A stretch of DNA of 64,000 bases from JBCCJA01 sp039045975. Lineage in GTDB: Bacteria; Planctomycetota; Planctomycetia; Planctomycetales; Planctomycetaceae. The DNA lies in the NCBI GenBank assembly GCA_039045975.1, contig JBCCJA010000001.1, positions 62,001 through 126,000 of the forward strand, in the 5' to 3' direction. This document shows, piece by piece, positions 51,662 through 62,000 of the stretch. A program made the position numbers and the translations under genes. Every line of letters starts with the position of its first letter. Position 1 is the first letter of the stretch. The notes beneath the pieces are model-generated. The model was given only the letters and a program-made list of their open reading frames with translations. It made no database searches and was not told the DNA's origin.

Positions 51662-53461
51662 GTGCTGTCAGGACTGATCAGACCGGCAGTCCTTGGGGCT
51701 GTATGGCAGCTTCTTATTTTCGCCACGCTTTGTGTGCTTCACGCCCCCGCGGCCGCGGACGGTCCTCGGGGCGTCGTCGTCATCATCACCGACGACCAGG
51801 GTTACGGCGACTTGTCTTGCCACGGCAACCCGGTGCTGCGGACCCCGAACCTCGACGGCCTGCATGCGGAGTCGGTCCGCCTGACCGACTACCATGTTGC
51901 GCCCACGTGTTCACCGACCCGGGCGGCGTTACTTACCGGGCGGTATCCGAACAGGACCGGCGTGTGGCACACGATCGGCGGCCGAAACCTGTTGCCCCCC
52001 GAAGAGCGGACGCTCGACCAGCGGTTCGCCGACGCCGGATACGACACCGCCATGTTCGGGAAGTGGCACCTGGGCGACAGCTATCCCTTTCGGCCGTCCG
52101 ACCGCGGGTTCGGACACGTGTTCCGGCACACCGCGGGCGGAATCGGCCACATGCCCGATCCGTGGGATAACAGCTATTTCGACGGGGTCTACTTACGAAA
52201 CGGCGACGCCGTCCGCACGACCGGGTTCTGCACCGACGTCTGGTTCGATGCCGCGACCGACTTCGTCCGGCGGGCCGTCGCGGGCGACAAGAAGTTCTTC
52301 GTCTACCTCGCGACCAACGCGGCGCACGGCCCGTTCCACGCCCCGCCGGAAGCCGTTGAGCCTTTCGCCCAATACGAAGTCAGGCTGGCGAACTTCTACG
52401 GGATGCTCGCCAACATCGACGAAAACGTCGGGCGATTTATCGCCTGCCTCGACGATCTCGGCATCGCAGACGACACGCTGCTGATCTTCACGACCGACAA
52501 CGGGACCGTCCTCGGGCAACGCGTCTTCAATGCGGGGATGCGGGGCAACAAGGGCAGCCCTTACGACGGCGGGCACCGGGTTCCGTTTTTCGTGCGTTGG
52601 CCCGAAGCGGGGATCGACGGCGGGCGGGACGTCGACCTGCTTTCCGCCCATATCGATGTCAGCCCGACGCTGATCGAACTCTGCGACCTCGACTCGGCCG
52701 GTCCCCCGCATGACGGGGTCAGCCTTGCGTCGCATTTACGCGGCGAGCGGATCGACGAGCCGGTCGAGAGGATTTTGATCACAGATTCGCAACGCCTCGA
52801 GACGCCGGTCCGGTTCCGACAGAGCGCCACCATGAGCTCCCGCTGGCGGCTCGTCGACGGGGTTGAGCTGTACGACATTCGTACCGACCCTGGTCAACAG
52901 GCTGATGTCGCGGAGTCCCGACCCGACGTCGTCGCCCGCCTCCGCGGGGCATATGACGCGTGGTGGGACTCCCTGGCCGAGTCGTTCGCCGACGCGACCT
53001 ACTACCCGGTCGGACGCGTCTCGGGCGAGCGGACCGAGCTGACGGCCCACGACGCTCGCAACGACGGGCGGTTCCTCTGGAGCCAAGGCCACGTCCGCAC
53101 GGCGAGACCGGACGCCGTCGGCACGACGTGGCGGATCGATGTCCGGACGGCAGGCCATTATCGCATAGAGCTGCGGCGATGGCCGCGCGAAACGGCGGCA
53201 CCGATCACCGGCACGGTACCGCTCGGGCCGCCCGTCCCGGGTCAAGAGCCGTACCGCTCGATCGCCGCCAAACCGCTGCCGATCACGCGGGCGGGGATCG
53301 CCGTCGCCGGGCAGGGGCTGTCACGACCGGTTTCCGGAGTCGACACCGCCGCGGCGTTCGACGTCGATCTGGACAGCGGCCCGACCGATATCCGCGCCGC
53401 GTTCTTCACGGGTGACGGGACGGAGTACGGCGTTTATTACCTTTCGGTGGCGAGGCGTTGA
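51662..53461 (+). CDS. Secreted S1 sulfatase with extra C-terminal domain
   Basis: 599 residues from GTG 51662 (GGGGGAA about 8 bases upstream). A signal peptide ends in LHAPAAA. Metal ligands lie in VVIITDDQGYGDLSCHG, the modified Cys is C83 in CSPTRAAL, and MFGKWHLGD and IFTTDNGTVLG are further motifs. After the sulfatase core (about residue 455) comes a beta-rich extension of about 140 residues with RIDVRTAGHYRIELRRWP and the family-like SGPTDIRAAFF, probably a carbohydrate-binding or stabilising domain. It is divergent from GH117 across two operators and should desulfate algal galactan. Confidence 0.93.
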   Translation: MLSGLIRPAVLGAVWQLLIFATLCVLHAPAAADGPRGVVVIITDDQGYGDLSCHGNPVLRTPNLDGLHAESVRLTDYHVAPTCSPTRAALLTGRYPNRTGVWHTIGGRNLLPPEERTLDQRFADAGYDTAMFGKWHLGDSYPFRPSDRGFGHVFRHTAGGIGHMPDPWDNSYFDGVYLRNGDAVRTTGFCTDVWFDAATDFVRRAVAGDKKFFVYLATNAAHGPFHAPPEAVEPFAQYEVRLANFYGMLANIDENVGRFIACLDDLGIADDTLLIFTTDNGTVLGQRVFNAGMRGNKGSPYDGGHRVPFFVRWPEAGIDGGRDVDLLSAHIDVSPTLIELCDLDSAGPPHDGVSLASHLRGERIDEPVERILITDSQRLETPVRFRQSATMSSRWRLVDGVELYDIRTDPGQQADVAESRPDVVARLRGAYDAWWDSLAESFADATYYPVGRVSGERTELTAHDARNDGRFLWSQGHVRTARPDAVGTTWRIDVRTAGHYRIELRRWPRETAAPITGTVPLGPPVPGQEPYRSIAAKPLPITRAGIAVAGQGLSRPVSGVDTAAAFDVDLDSGPTDIRAAFFTGDGTEYGVYYLSVARR

Positions 53462-53557
53462 TTCGTCGGAGGGTGCCCGCGTCTTGTCGATCAGGCCTCG
53501 GGGCAGAGCAGATGGCCGTTGGCCCAAAGGTCACATTAAGTAGTTCAGGAGATAACC

Positions 53558-54538
53558 ATGACTTTTCCCGTAAAGCGAAGCATCGCCTTCATCGCGATCA
53601 CCGTTTGCTGCTTGGCGGGCTGCGGCAGCGAAGGTGCGTCGACCGGTGACTCCGGGGCCGGCAAACCGGTGATCGCGTTCGTCCAGACGGGTGCGGACAA
53701 CGACTGGCGGAACGCACACACGGTCTCGGTCAAAGAGGCGGCCGCGGCTAGCGGGTACGACCTCCGCTTCGCCGAGGGACAGTCGAAACAAGAGAATCAG
53801 ATCAAAGCGCTCAACTCGTTCATCAACCAAGGCGTCGACGTCATCGTCCTCGCTCCGCTGGTCGAGACCGGTTGGGATAACGTCCTCGAAAAAGCCAAGA
53901 AGCGGGGCATCCCGGTCGTGATCCTCGACCGCCAGATCGAGACCGACGACGAGTCTCTTTACGTCACCTACATCGGCGCTGACACGTACACAGAGGGTCA
54001 AAAAGCGGCCCGCTGGTTGATCGACGAGACCGGCGGCAACGCCAGAGTGATCGAACTGCAGGGCAACCCGGGGGCGTCTCCGACGATCAACCGCTACGAA
54101 GGCTTCCGCGAAGTGATCGCGGATCAACCGGGCATCGAGATCATCGCCTCGCAGAGCGGCGAGTTCCGCCGGTCGAAAGGGAAAGAGGTGATGGAAGCCT
54201 TCCTCAAGGCGTACGAGGGTGACTTCGACGTCGTCTACGCACACAACGACGACATGGCGATCGGCGCGATCCAGGCCATCGAAGAAGCCGGGCTGAAGCC
54301 GGCCGAAGATATCGTCATCGTGTCGATCGACGGCGTCCGCGCGGCGTTCGAGGCGATGGCCGCCGGAAAGTTGAACTGCACCGTCGAGTGCAATCCGTTG
54401 CAGGGGCCGCTCGCGATGGAAGCGGTCGCGAAGATCCTCGCCGGCGAAGCCGATACGCTCCCGAAAAAGACACTCATTGAAGACGCCGTCTTCACGATGG
54501 AGCAGGCCGCCGCCGCCCTGCCGTCACGAAAGTATTGA
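53558..54538 (+). CDS. ytfQ: YtfQ-like galactofuranose ABC transporter substrate-binding lipoprotein
   Basis: 326 residues. A lipoprotein signal ends in CCLAGC (lipidated C22). The mature part is a type I periplasmic sugar-binding fold that closely follows E. coli YtfQ as I recall it: AEGQSKQENQIKALNSFINQ, VIVLAPLVETGWDNVL, VVILDRQIE, VIELQGNPGAS, RRSKGKEVMEAFLKA and VYAHNDDMAIGAIQAIEEAG. YtfQ binds galactofuranose and galactopyranose. AGGAG precedes the ATG. First of four transporter genes, 96 bases after the sulfatase. Confidence 0.9.
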   Translation: MTFPVKRSIAFIAITVCCLAGCGSEGASTGDSGAGKPVIAFVQTGADNDWRNAHTVSVKEAAAASGYDLRFAEGQSKQENQIKALNSFINQGVDVIVLAPLVETGWDNVLEKAKKRGIPVVILDRQIETDDESLYVTYIGADTYTEGQKAARWLIDETGGNARVIELQGNPGASPTINRYEGFREVIADQPGIEIIASQSGEFRRSKGKEVMEAFLKAYEGDFDVVYAHNDDMAIGAIQAIEEAGLKPAEDIVIVSIDGVRAAFEAMAAGKLNCTVECNPLQGPLAMEAVAKILAGEADTLPKKTLIEDAVFTMEQAAAALPSRKY

Positions 54539-54546
54539 GACGGCCG

Positions 54547-56094
54547 ATGACCGACGCAGGCGACGACTCGGCCGGACCGCCGGCGCTGCTCCGCGCCGAG
54601 GCGGTGACCAAATCGTTTCCCGGCGTCAAAGCTCTCGCGGGCGTCGACTTCGACGTCCGAGCCGGTGAAGTTCACGCCCTCATGGGCGAGAACGGGGCGG
54701 GGAAGTCGACGCTCATCAAAGTGCTTTCCGGCGTGCATCGTCCCGACGCCGGCCGGGTCGAGTTGGACGGTCGACCGGTCCGTCCCGATTCGCCCGCGTC
54801 CGCCGAGGCGAGCGGGATCAGCACCGTCTTCCAAGAGCTGACGCTCGTCCCGCGGCTGTCGATCGCGGAGAACATCGTCCTCGGCCGGCAGCCGGGACGC
54901 TGCGGGTTCGTGTCGTGGCGTGCGTCGTACCGCAGGGCCGCCGCCGCCGCCGCCCGCGTCGGCCTCGACGTCGACCTCCGCACGGAGGTCGGGTCGTGCT
55001 CGACCGCCGTGCGGCAGATGGTCGCGATCGCCCGCGCCGTCGACCTCGACGCCAAGCTACTCGTACTCGACGAGCCGACGTCGAGCCTCGACGAAGGAGA
55101 ATCGCAGGCGCTGTTCGACGTCATGCGACGGCTGAAGGAAAGCGGGCTCGGACTCGTGTTCGTCACCCACTTCCTCGATCAGGTGTACGCGGTCACCGAC
55201 CGCATCACGGTGCTGCGAAACGGCAAGAAAGTCGGCACGTATCGGACGGCCGAACTGCCGCGTGTCGAACTCATCGGAAAGATGCTCGGCAAAGACGACC
55301 GTGAGGTCGAAGACCTGGACGAGCCTTCGCTCGGCCGCGTCGGCGTCAAAGGAACTCCAGGCGACGCGGTACTCCGGGCCTCCGGTCTCGGCCGCGACGG
55401 GGCGATGAACCCGTTCGATCTCGAGGTCCGGTCCGGAGAGGTCGTCGGCCTCGCCGGCCTGCTCGGATCGGGCCGCACCGAGGTACTCCGCCTCTGCTTC
55501 GGGCTCGACCGACCGACGGCGGGGACGCTGGCGGTCGGCGGTACGACACTGGCCCCGCCGACGCCACGCCGGGCGATCGCCTGCGGGGCCGCCTTCTGTC
55601 CCGAGGATCGGAAAGGGGAAGGGCTGCTCCTCGACCTGTCGGTGCGGGAGAACATCGCGTTGGCGATACAGGCCTCACGCGGCGTGAGGGCCTCCTTGTC
55701 GATTGACGCCCAACGCGAACTCGCCGGTCGGTTCGTCTCCGCGTTGCGGATCAAATGTCCGTCCGTCGAAGCCCGCGTCGGTGATCTCTCAGGGGGCAAC
55801 CAACAGAAAGTTCTGCTCGCCCGCTGGCTCGCGATGGAGCCGGCCGTGCTGCTGCTCGACGAGCCGACCCGCGGCATCGACATCGGGGCGAAGGCCGACG
55901 TCGCGGGCCTGGTCGCGGAACTCGCCGACGCCGGCATGGCGGTGCTGTTCGTCTCCTCCGAGCTCGACGAGGTCGTCCAGAGTTGTGACCGCGTCGCGGT
56001 GCTGCGGGACCGCGTCAAGCTCGGCGAGCTGACCGGCCCCGACCTCCGCGAAGACCGCATCGTCCGCATGATCGCCGGCCGCCATGGGGACTGA
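54547..56094 (+). CDS. ytfR: YtfR-like sugar ABC transporter ATPase (two fused ABC domains)
   Basis: 515 residues from ATG 54547; TTG 54535, overlapping the ytfQ stop, is an alternative. The first ABC domain has Walker A GENGAGKSTL and Walker B LLVLDEPTSSLD, but its signature is degenerate (CSTAVRQMVAIARA). The second domain has a degenerate Walker A (LLGSGRTEVLRL), the signature LSGGNQQKVLLARWLA and Walker B LLLDEPTRGID. This asymmetric pair is the RbsA/MglA/YtfR arrangement. It powers the YtfT/YjfF permease pair encoded downstream. Confidence 0.93.
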   Translation: MTDAGDDSAGPPALLRAEAVTKSFPGVKALAGVDFDVRAGEVHALMGENGAGKSTLIKVLSGVHRPDAGRVELDGRPVRPDSPASAEASGISTVFQELTLVPRLSIAENIVLGRQPGRCGFVSWRASYRRAAAAAARVGLDVDLRTEVGSCSTAVRQMVAIARAVDLDAKLLVLDEPTSSLDEGESQALFDVMRRLKESGLGLVFVTHFLDQVYAVTDRITVLRNGKKVGTYRTAELPRVELIGKMLGKDDREVEDLDEPSLGRVGVKGTPGDAVLRASGLGRDGAMNPFDLEVRSGEVVGLAGLLGSGRTEVLRLCFGLDRPTAGTLAVGGTTLAPPTPRRAIACGAAFCPEDRKGEGLLLDLSVRENIALAIQASRGVRASLSIDAQRELAGRFVSALRIKCPSVEARVGDLSGGNQQKVLLARWLAMEPAVLLLDEPTRGIDIGAKADVAGLVAELADAGMAVLFVSSELDEVVQSCDRVAVLRDRVKLGELTGPDLREDRIVRMIAGRHGD

Positions 56095-57130
56095 CGCCGA
56101 GCCCGCCACCGATCCGCCCGCGCCGCGTCGGCGACCGTTCTCCGGCGCGAAAGGCGGGTTTATTTGGCCGCTGTGCGGACTGATCGCCCTGCTCGTTTTT
56201 AATTATTTCACGTCACCGTCGTTCTTCTCGCTCGAAATCAGAGACGGGCACCTCTACGGCAGCCTCGTCGATATTTTTAATCGCGGATCGATAGGGATCG
56301 TGCTGGCGGTCGGCATGACGCTGGTCATCGCGACGGGCGGCGTCGACCTGTCGGTGGGCTCCGTCATGGCGATTTCGGGGGCGATCGCGGCGCTGATGCT
56401 CGGTGACGTCGGCGCGGGGCCCGTCGTCGCCGGCTTTTGCGGGATCGTGGCCGCGACCTTCGCCGGGCTGGTCAACGGGTTTCTGGTCGCAGTCGTCCGT
56501 GTCCAGCCGATCGTCGCGACCTTGGTCTTAATGGTCTCCGGCCGCGGCATCGCGCGGTTCATTACCGGCGAAAGGGTCATCGCCCTGCGGGACGACGCCG
56601 ACGCGACGGCCTTCGAAGCGATCGGAACCGGGCACGTATTCGGCCTGCCGGTGCCGGCCTTGCTCGCGGTCGGATTGTTCCTAGCGACCTTGGTCATCGT
56701 GCGACGGACCGTCCTCGGGGTCTTCGTCACCGCCGTCGGGGCGAACGAACGGGCGAGCCGGGCCGCCGGCCTGCAGGGCCGAAACGTTAAGCTCGCGGCC
56801 TACGCCTTCTGCGGCTTTTGCGCCGGCCTGGCGGGCCTCATCGATGTCGCGAACATCCGCGCCGCCGACACGATCAATTCGGGCGTCTTTACCGAACTCG
56901 ACGCGATCTTCGCGGTCGTCGTCGGCGGCACAGTCCTCACCGGCGGCCGCTTCACGTTGCTCGGCTCGTTCGTCGGTGCGCTGCTGCTACAGACCCTATT
57001 GACGACCATGTACAGCTACGGCGTCGCGGCCGACACGGCACCGATCTACAAGTCGCTCGTGATCCTCATGGTCTGCCTGCTGCAGTCACGGGAATTTCGG
57101 GACGCGTTCCGATGGGGCCGATCGCCATGA
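56084..57130 (+). CDS. ytfT: YtfT-like sugar ABC transporter permease
   Basis: 348 residues, starting at ATG 56084 inside the end of ytfR. Eight to ten membrane helices with the ribose-type permease motifs GMTLVIATGGVDLSVGSVMA and GANERASRAAGLQGRNVK, the EAA-like coupling loop. The C-terminal part is QTLLTTMYSYGVAADTAP. Two different permeases in one operon is the galactofuranose arrangement (YtfT with YjfF). The stop overlaps the next start (ATGA). Confidence 0.92.
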   Translation: MGTDAEPATDPPAPRRRPFSGAKGGFIWPLCGLIALLVFNYFTSPSFFSLEIRDGHLYGSLVDIFNRGSIGIVLAVGMTLVIATGGVDLSVGSVMAISGAIAALMLGDVGAGPVVAGFCGIVAATFAGLVNGFLVAVVRVQPIVATLVLMVSGRGIARFITGERVIALRDDADATAFEAIGTGHVFGLPVPALLAVGLFLATLVIVRRTVLGVFVTAVGANERASRAAGLQGRNVKLAAYAFCGFCAGLAGLIDVANIRAADTINSGVFTELDAIFAVVVGGTVLTGGRFTLLGSFVGALLLQTLLTTMYSYGVAADTAPIYKSLVILMVCLLQSREFRDAFRWGRSP

Positions 57131-58086
57131 GGCTCCGCCTGCGATCCTCGGCCCCGCTCGCGGCCACAGCCGCGATCTTTATGGCATTGTTCGGCGGCGC
57201 CGCGACGGCGTTCGAAGGCTTCGGCTCGACGTTCGTGTTGGCCGATCTGCTGACCGAGAACGCCTTCCTGGGCGTCGCGGCCCTCGGGATGACGCTCGTG
57301 ATTATCTCCGGCGGCATCGACCTGTCGGTCGGGTCGGTCATCGGTTTCACGTCGATCTTTGTTGCGTCGCTGATCACCGATCACGGGCTACCCCCGCTTG
57401 TCGCGTGGGCCATGGCGCTTGTGGCGGGGACGGTCTTCGGCGCGGTGATGGGCCTCGTGATCGCCCGGTTCAAGCTCCCGCCGTTCCTCGCGACGCTCTG
57501 CGGCCTGTTTTTCGCGCGGGGCATGGCGTTCGTCGTGAGGAACGAGTCGGTCCGAATCGATCACCCCTTCTACGACACGCTCGGAGACGTCGGCGTGCCG
57601 TTGGGCGGCGGTGCCGAGTTAACGCTGTCCGCGATGATCTTCCTCGGACTGTTCCTCGTCGTCCTGCTCGTCTCGCGGGTCACGCGCTTCGGACGCAACC
57701 TCTATGCGATCGGCGGCGACGAAGATTCCGCCCTCCTCATGGGACTGCCCGTCACGCGGACGAAAGTCGCCGTATACGCGTTCAACGGGTTCTGCTCGGC
57801 GCTCGCCGGGATCGTCCTGACGCTCTATACCGACTCCGGGAACCCGACATCCGCGACCGCAGTGGAATTAGACGCGATCGCCGCCGTCGTGATCGGCGGC
57901 ACGCTGCTCTCGGGGGGCGTCGGCTTTGTCACCGGGACGCTGCTCGGCGTCTTAATTTATGGGACGATTTATCAGATCACTTACTTCGCCAACCTGCCGG
58001 CTTCGCTGGGGTCGATCACGATCGGCGGCCTGCTGCTCGCCTTTATCGTGCTCCAGAAATGGCTCGGTCGGGCACCGGCGGACTGA
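57127..58086 (+). CDS. yjfF: YjfF-like sugar ABC transporter permease
   Basis: 319 residues from ATG 57127, fixed by the ATGA overlap; the reading frame continues upstream to 56818 inside ytfT but only as shadow. Motifs GMTLVIISGGIDLSVGSVIG, FGRNLYAIGGDEDSALLMG and IAAVVIGGTLLSGGVGF are those of the second permease of the galactofuranose system. It pairs with YtfT to form the channel. It is the last gene of the transporter operon and is followed by an inverted repeat. Confidence 0.92.
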   Translation: MRLRLRSSAPLAATAAIFMALFGGAATAFEGFGSTFVLADLLTENAFLGVAALGMTLVIISGGIDLSVGSVIGFTSIFVASLITDHGLPPLVAWAMALVAGTVFGAVMGLVIARFKLPPFLATLCGLFFARGMAFVVRNESVRIDHPFYDTLGDVGVPLGGGAELTLSAMIFLGLFLVVLLVSRVTRFGRNLYAIGGDEDSALLMGLPVTRTKVAVYAFNGFCSALAGIVLTLYTDSGNPTSATAVELDAIAAVVIGGTLLSGGVGFVTGTLLGVLIYGTIYQITYFANLPASLGSITIGGLLLAFIVLQKWLGRAPAD

Positions 58087-58107
58087 ATCCGATATCCGTC
58101 TTCCGGG

Positions 58108-58142
58108 GCGGTCGACGTCGCGTCTTAAATTAAGTCGACCGC
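58108..58142. terminator. Inverted repeat between convergent genes (bidirectional terminator candidate)
   Basis: GCGGTCGAC (58108-58116) and GTCGACCGC (58134-58142) are perfect reverse complements with a 17-base loop containing TTAAATTAA. The repeat follows the yjfF stop and contains the stop of the convergent AraC-type gene, so it could act on both. Confidence 0.5.
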
Positions 58143-58897
58143 GGCACCGACGCCGCCGCCAAAGAACGTTTTTCGCGGAATTCCGAAGGCGTCTCACCGG
58201 TGAAGCGACGGAACGCCCGGCTGAAGTGGGCGTGGTCGTAAAATCCGCACGACTGGGCCGTCGCGGAAACACTTTCGTCGGTGTCGGTCAACATCCGCAT
58301 CGCGTTCTCGACACGCACGCGAATGATGTACTGCCGCAGCGAGGCCCCAAAGGCCCGTCGGAACAGGCGTTCGAGGCGGGCGACCGACATCCCCGCGAGG
58401 TCGGCGAGGTCCGCCGCCCGTAACGGCTCGGCGAAGTCCTTGTGCAACCGGTCGATGACGACCGCCAGCGCGTTCGCCCCCCTCCCTTGCTCCTGCGTGT
58501 CCTCGACCAACCGCGAACAGCCGGCGATTCCGATGACCGCGCCCGCCCGGGACCGCAACGGCCGCTTGCTCGTAATCACCAGCCGTGGCGAGCCGGCGTC
58601 CTCCGGCGCACTCTCCAGGCGGTTGTAGAGCGCCTGTCCCGACCGCATGACGGCCAAGTCATCGGCCCGGTAGTCGTCCGCGCGTGTCTTCGGGAACAGG
58701 TCATGGTCGGTCTTCCCGATAGCGTCGGCTTCACTGGCCACGCCGCAGTACCGGCACGCGAGCGTGTTTAAGGCCATGAACCGCCCGTCGGCGTCTTTGA
58801 CAAAAAACGAGACCTCCGGGAGCAGATCGAACAGGCCGGACAGTTCTGCCGCGCCGTCGAGCTGTCGGAAAAACTGATCACGATGAGCATTTTTCAT
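58130..58897 (-). CDS. PAS-AraC family transcriptional regulator
   Basis: 255 residues. An N-terminal PAS domain (about 15-135; LFDLLPEVSFFVKDADGRF, CGVASEADAIGKTDHDLFP) is joined to an AraC-type double helix-turn-helix (about 150-245; LADLAGMSVARLERLFRRAF and SVSATAQSCGFYDHAHFSRAFRR is the second motif, with the GETPSEFRE ending). This domain combination is common near planctomycete sugar genes. It ends convergent to the transporter operon and starts 135 bases from the divergent heme-c gene at 59033, which it may control. Confidence 0.92.
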   Translation of the reverse strand: MKNAHRDQFFRQLDGAAELSGLFDLLPEVSFFVKDADGRFMALNTLACRYCGVASEADAIGKTDHDLFPKTRADDYRADDLAVMRSGQALYNRLESAPEDAGSPRLVITSKRPLRSRAGAVIGIAGCSRLVEDTQEQGRGANALAVVIDRLHKDFAEPLRAADLADLAGMSVARLERLFRRAFGASLRQYIIRVRVENAMRMLTDTDESVSATAQSCGFYDHAHFSRAFRRFTGETPSEFREKRSLAAASVPRST

Positions 58898-59032
58898 ATG
58901 CTTTTTTTACACGAATTCTGACGGCTCGTGCAAGCCGCAACCCGCCGAGCGGGCAATGATTCGATTATCGACGAACAGCCCGTGTCACGCCCCGCGTCGA
59001 CAGTCCGACACCAGCCGACGTCCAGAGTCCCG

Positions 59033-62000
59033 ATGTCCCATCGCCCGCACTCCGCAACGGCAGCCTTCGTGCTGTCAGTCACGGCCTCCGCAGCAGTCGC
59101 CGGTGACGCGATCGACTTCAACCGCGACATCCGCCCGATTCTCTCCGATAAGTGCTACGCCTGCCACGGCCCGGACGCGGAAAACCGGGCCGCCGAATTG
59201 CGGCTCGACGTCCGGGAAGAGGCGATCGACTACCTCGAATACGGCTTCGTCGAGGAGCGGATCTACGACGACGACCCCGACTTCGTCATGCCGCCGCCGG
59301 AGTCGAACCTCAGCCTCTCGGCTAACGAGAAACGTCTGCTGACGGAGTGGATCAAAGCCGGTGCCATATATGACACGCACTGGGCGTTCGTCCCCCCGCC
59401 GGCGGAGGTCACGTCGCCCGAAAAAGCGGACGACGATTGGAGCCGGACGGAACTCGACCGGTTCGTCCTCGAACGCATCCGCACGGCGGGTCACGAACCG
59501 GCTGCCCCCGCGGCACCGGAACGCTGGCTCCGGCGGGTCACCTTCGACCTGACCGGTCTGCCGCCGACCGCAGACGAAGTCACGGCCTTCACCGAATCGC
59601 TCACACAGGCCAACGGAGACCGCGAGCCGATCTATAAGGCCGCGGTCGACCGACTGCTCGCCGCGCCGGCTTATGGGGAACACATGGCGATCGCCTGGCT
59701 CGACGCCGCGCGGTACGCCGATTCGTACGGCTATCAATCGGACCAGCTCAATACGCAATGGCCTTACCGCGACTGGGTCGTGCGATCTTTTAATGACAAT
59801 CTGCCGTACGACGAATTCCTGACCTGGCAGCTGGCCGGGGACCTGCTCGACGAGCCCACACGCGAGCAGCGACTGGCGACCGCGTTCAACCGCCTACACC
59901 GACTGAACAACGAAGGCGGGGCCGTCTTCGAGGAGTGGCGGATCGAGAACGTCGCCGACCGCGTGCAGACCTTCGGCACCGCCGTCCTCGGGCTCACACT
60001 CGAATGCTGCCGCTGTCACGACCACAAATACGACCCGATCCCGACGAAGGATTTTTACTCCCTCGCCGCCTTCTTTAACTCCATCGACGAGAGCGGCGTC
60101 TACGACCGCACGATTAAAGTCCCCGCGCCGTCTTTATTACTTCCCAGCGAAGAGCAGGAAGCCGCACTCCGTGACGCACGGCGCGAAGTCGCGGCCGCCG
60201 AGGCGGCGTACGAGCGGGCCGTCGCCGCCGCACGGACTACGGCCGTCGACGAGACACCGGTACCCGATCTCGAAATCGCCTTGGCGTTCGACGGAGCCTG
60301 GAACAACGACTTAAAAACGACGTATATTCACGCGAAGGACGACAACCGCTTCGCCCCGCCGCTCGACCGCGTGCCGGTTCACGACTCAAGTATCCCGAGG
60401 CTGCCAGCGACGATCGCCGCCGACGCGGCCGCCGACTCACCGCGGCGGGCGGTAAGGTTCGACGGGGAACGGGGCATTTCGCTCCGTGGCATCGAACCGT
60501 TCGACCGGTGGACGCCGTTCAGCGTCGCCCTCAGCCTGAAGGACACGGCCCACGCGGACGGCCGCGAAGTTGTCGCCCACTTCACACGCGGGACCGACTG
60601 CGGATTCAACGGCTGGGATTTGATCGCTGAAGACGGCTATCTCGAATCACGGATGTATCGCGTCTGGCCGGGGAACGCGATCGGCGTGCGGACCGTCGAC
60701 CCGTTACCGGTCGACCGATGGATCCACGTTGTCGCGACGTACGACGGCTCGTCGAGAGCCGGCGGCCTGAGGTTGTTCCTGGACGGCCACGAGCTTCCCA
60801 CAACAGTCCTCCGGGACGGTACTCTCAAGAAACAGGCGGCAGTTCTTAATAAAGTCGCCGGCAAGCACGGCGGGAAGTTTAATCTGGGGCAACGCTTTCG
60901 AGACCGCGGCTTCGCCGACGGCTTGATCGACGATCTGCGGATCTACAGACGGGCACTGACCCCGCCAGAGGTGAAGTCATTGGCGTACGGCACGTCGGTC
61001 GAGCCGACCGCCGAGTACGTCGCGTCAGCACTCGATCAAAACGCACGGGCCGCGATGGAGCGTCTGACGGAGGCGAGACGGAATCTCGTACTCGCCGAAG
61101 AAGTCGTCCACGAGATTCCCGTCATGGAGGAGATGCCCGAGCCGCGCGAGACGCACGTGCTCATGCGGGGCGAATACTCGGCACCGCGGAGTGAAGAGAC
61201 CCGAGTGACGCGGGCGACGCTCAGCGAGATCGGTCCCGCCTACCCGGCCGACACCCCGCGGGACCGCCTCGGGCTGGCCCGCTGGGTGACCGACCCGGCC
61301 CACCCGCTGACCGCCCGCGTGCTGGTTAATCGGATGTGGGCCAACTTCTTCGGCTACGGGCTGGTGCGCACCCCGGAGAACTTCGGCCTCCAGGGCGAAC
61401 TGCCGACGCACCCCGACATGCTCGACTTCCTCGCCCGCGATTTCATCGACCACGGCTGGGACGTCAAACGCCTGTGCCGGCAGATCGTCTTGTCGGCCAC
61501 GTATCGGCAGGATTCACGGGCGACCGAGGATCTGTTGATCGCCGACCCGGAGAACCGCCTGCTCGCGCGGGGCCCGGCATACCGCCTCGGCGCCGAACAG
61601 ATCCGCGACCTCGCCTTGGCCGTCGCCGGCCGACTCGACGGCCGGCTCGGCGGGGCCCCCGTTTCGCCCTATCAGCCCGGTAAAGACCTGTGGACGGAGT
61701 CGAACACGATGTCTCAGTCGTACCGGCAGTCGGTCGGCGAGGCCCTGTACCGGCGGTCGCTTTACTCGGTCTGGAAGCGGACTGCACCACTGCCGAACAT
61801 GGTCGCGTTCGACGCGCAGTCACGTGAGGTCTGCACGGTCGACCGGCCGCGGACGAATACACCGCTCCAGGCGCTTGTTCTGCTCAATGATGTCCAATTT
61901 GTTGAAGCGTCCCGGCTGCTCGCGACGCGTTCGATCGAACAGCGGGCAGACATCGAGGAACGTATCGCTTGGGCGTTCCTGACACTGACCGGCCGCGACC

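Noticed and set aside
56818..57126. Upstream extension of YjfF into ytfT
   Set aside because: The added residues are out-of-frame ytfT; ATG 57127 overlaps the ytfT stop and gives a normal-length permease.
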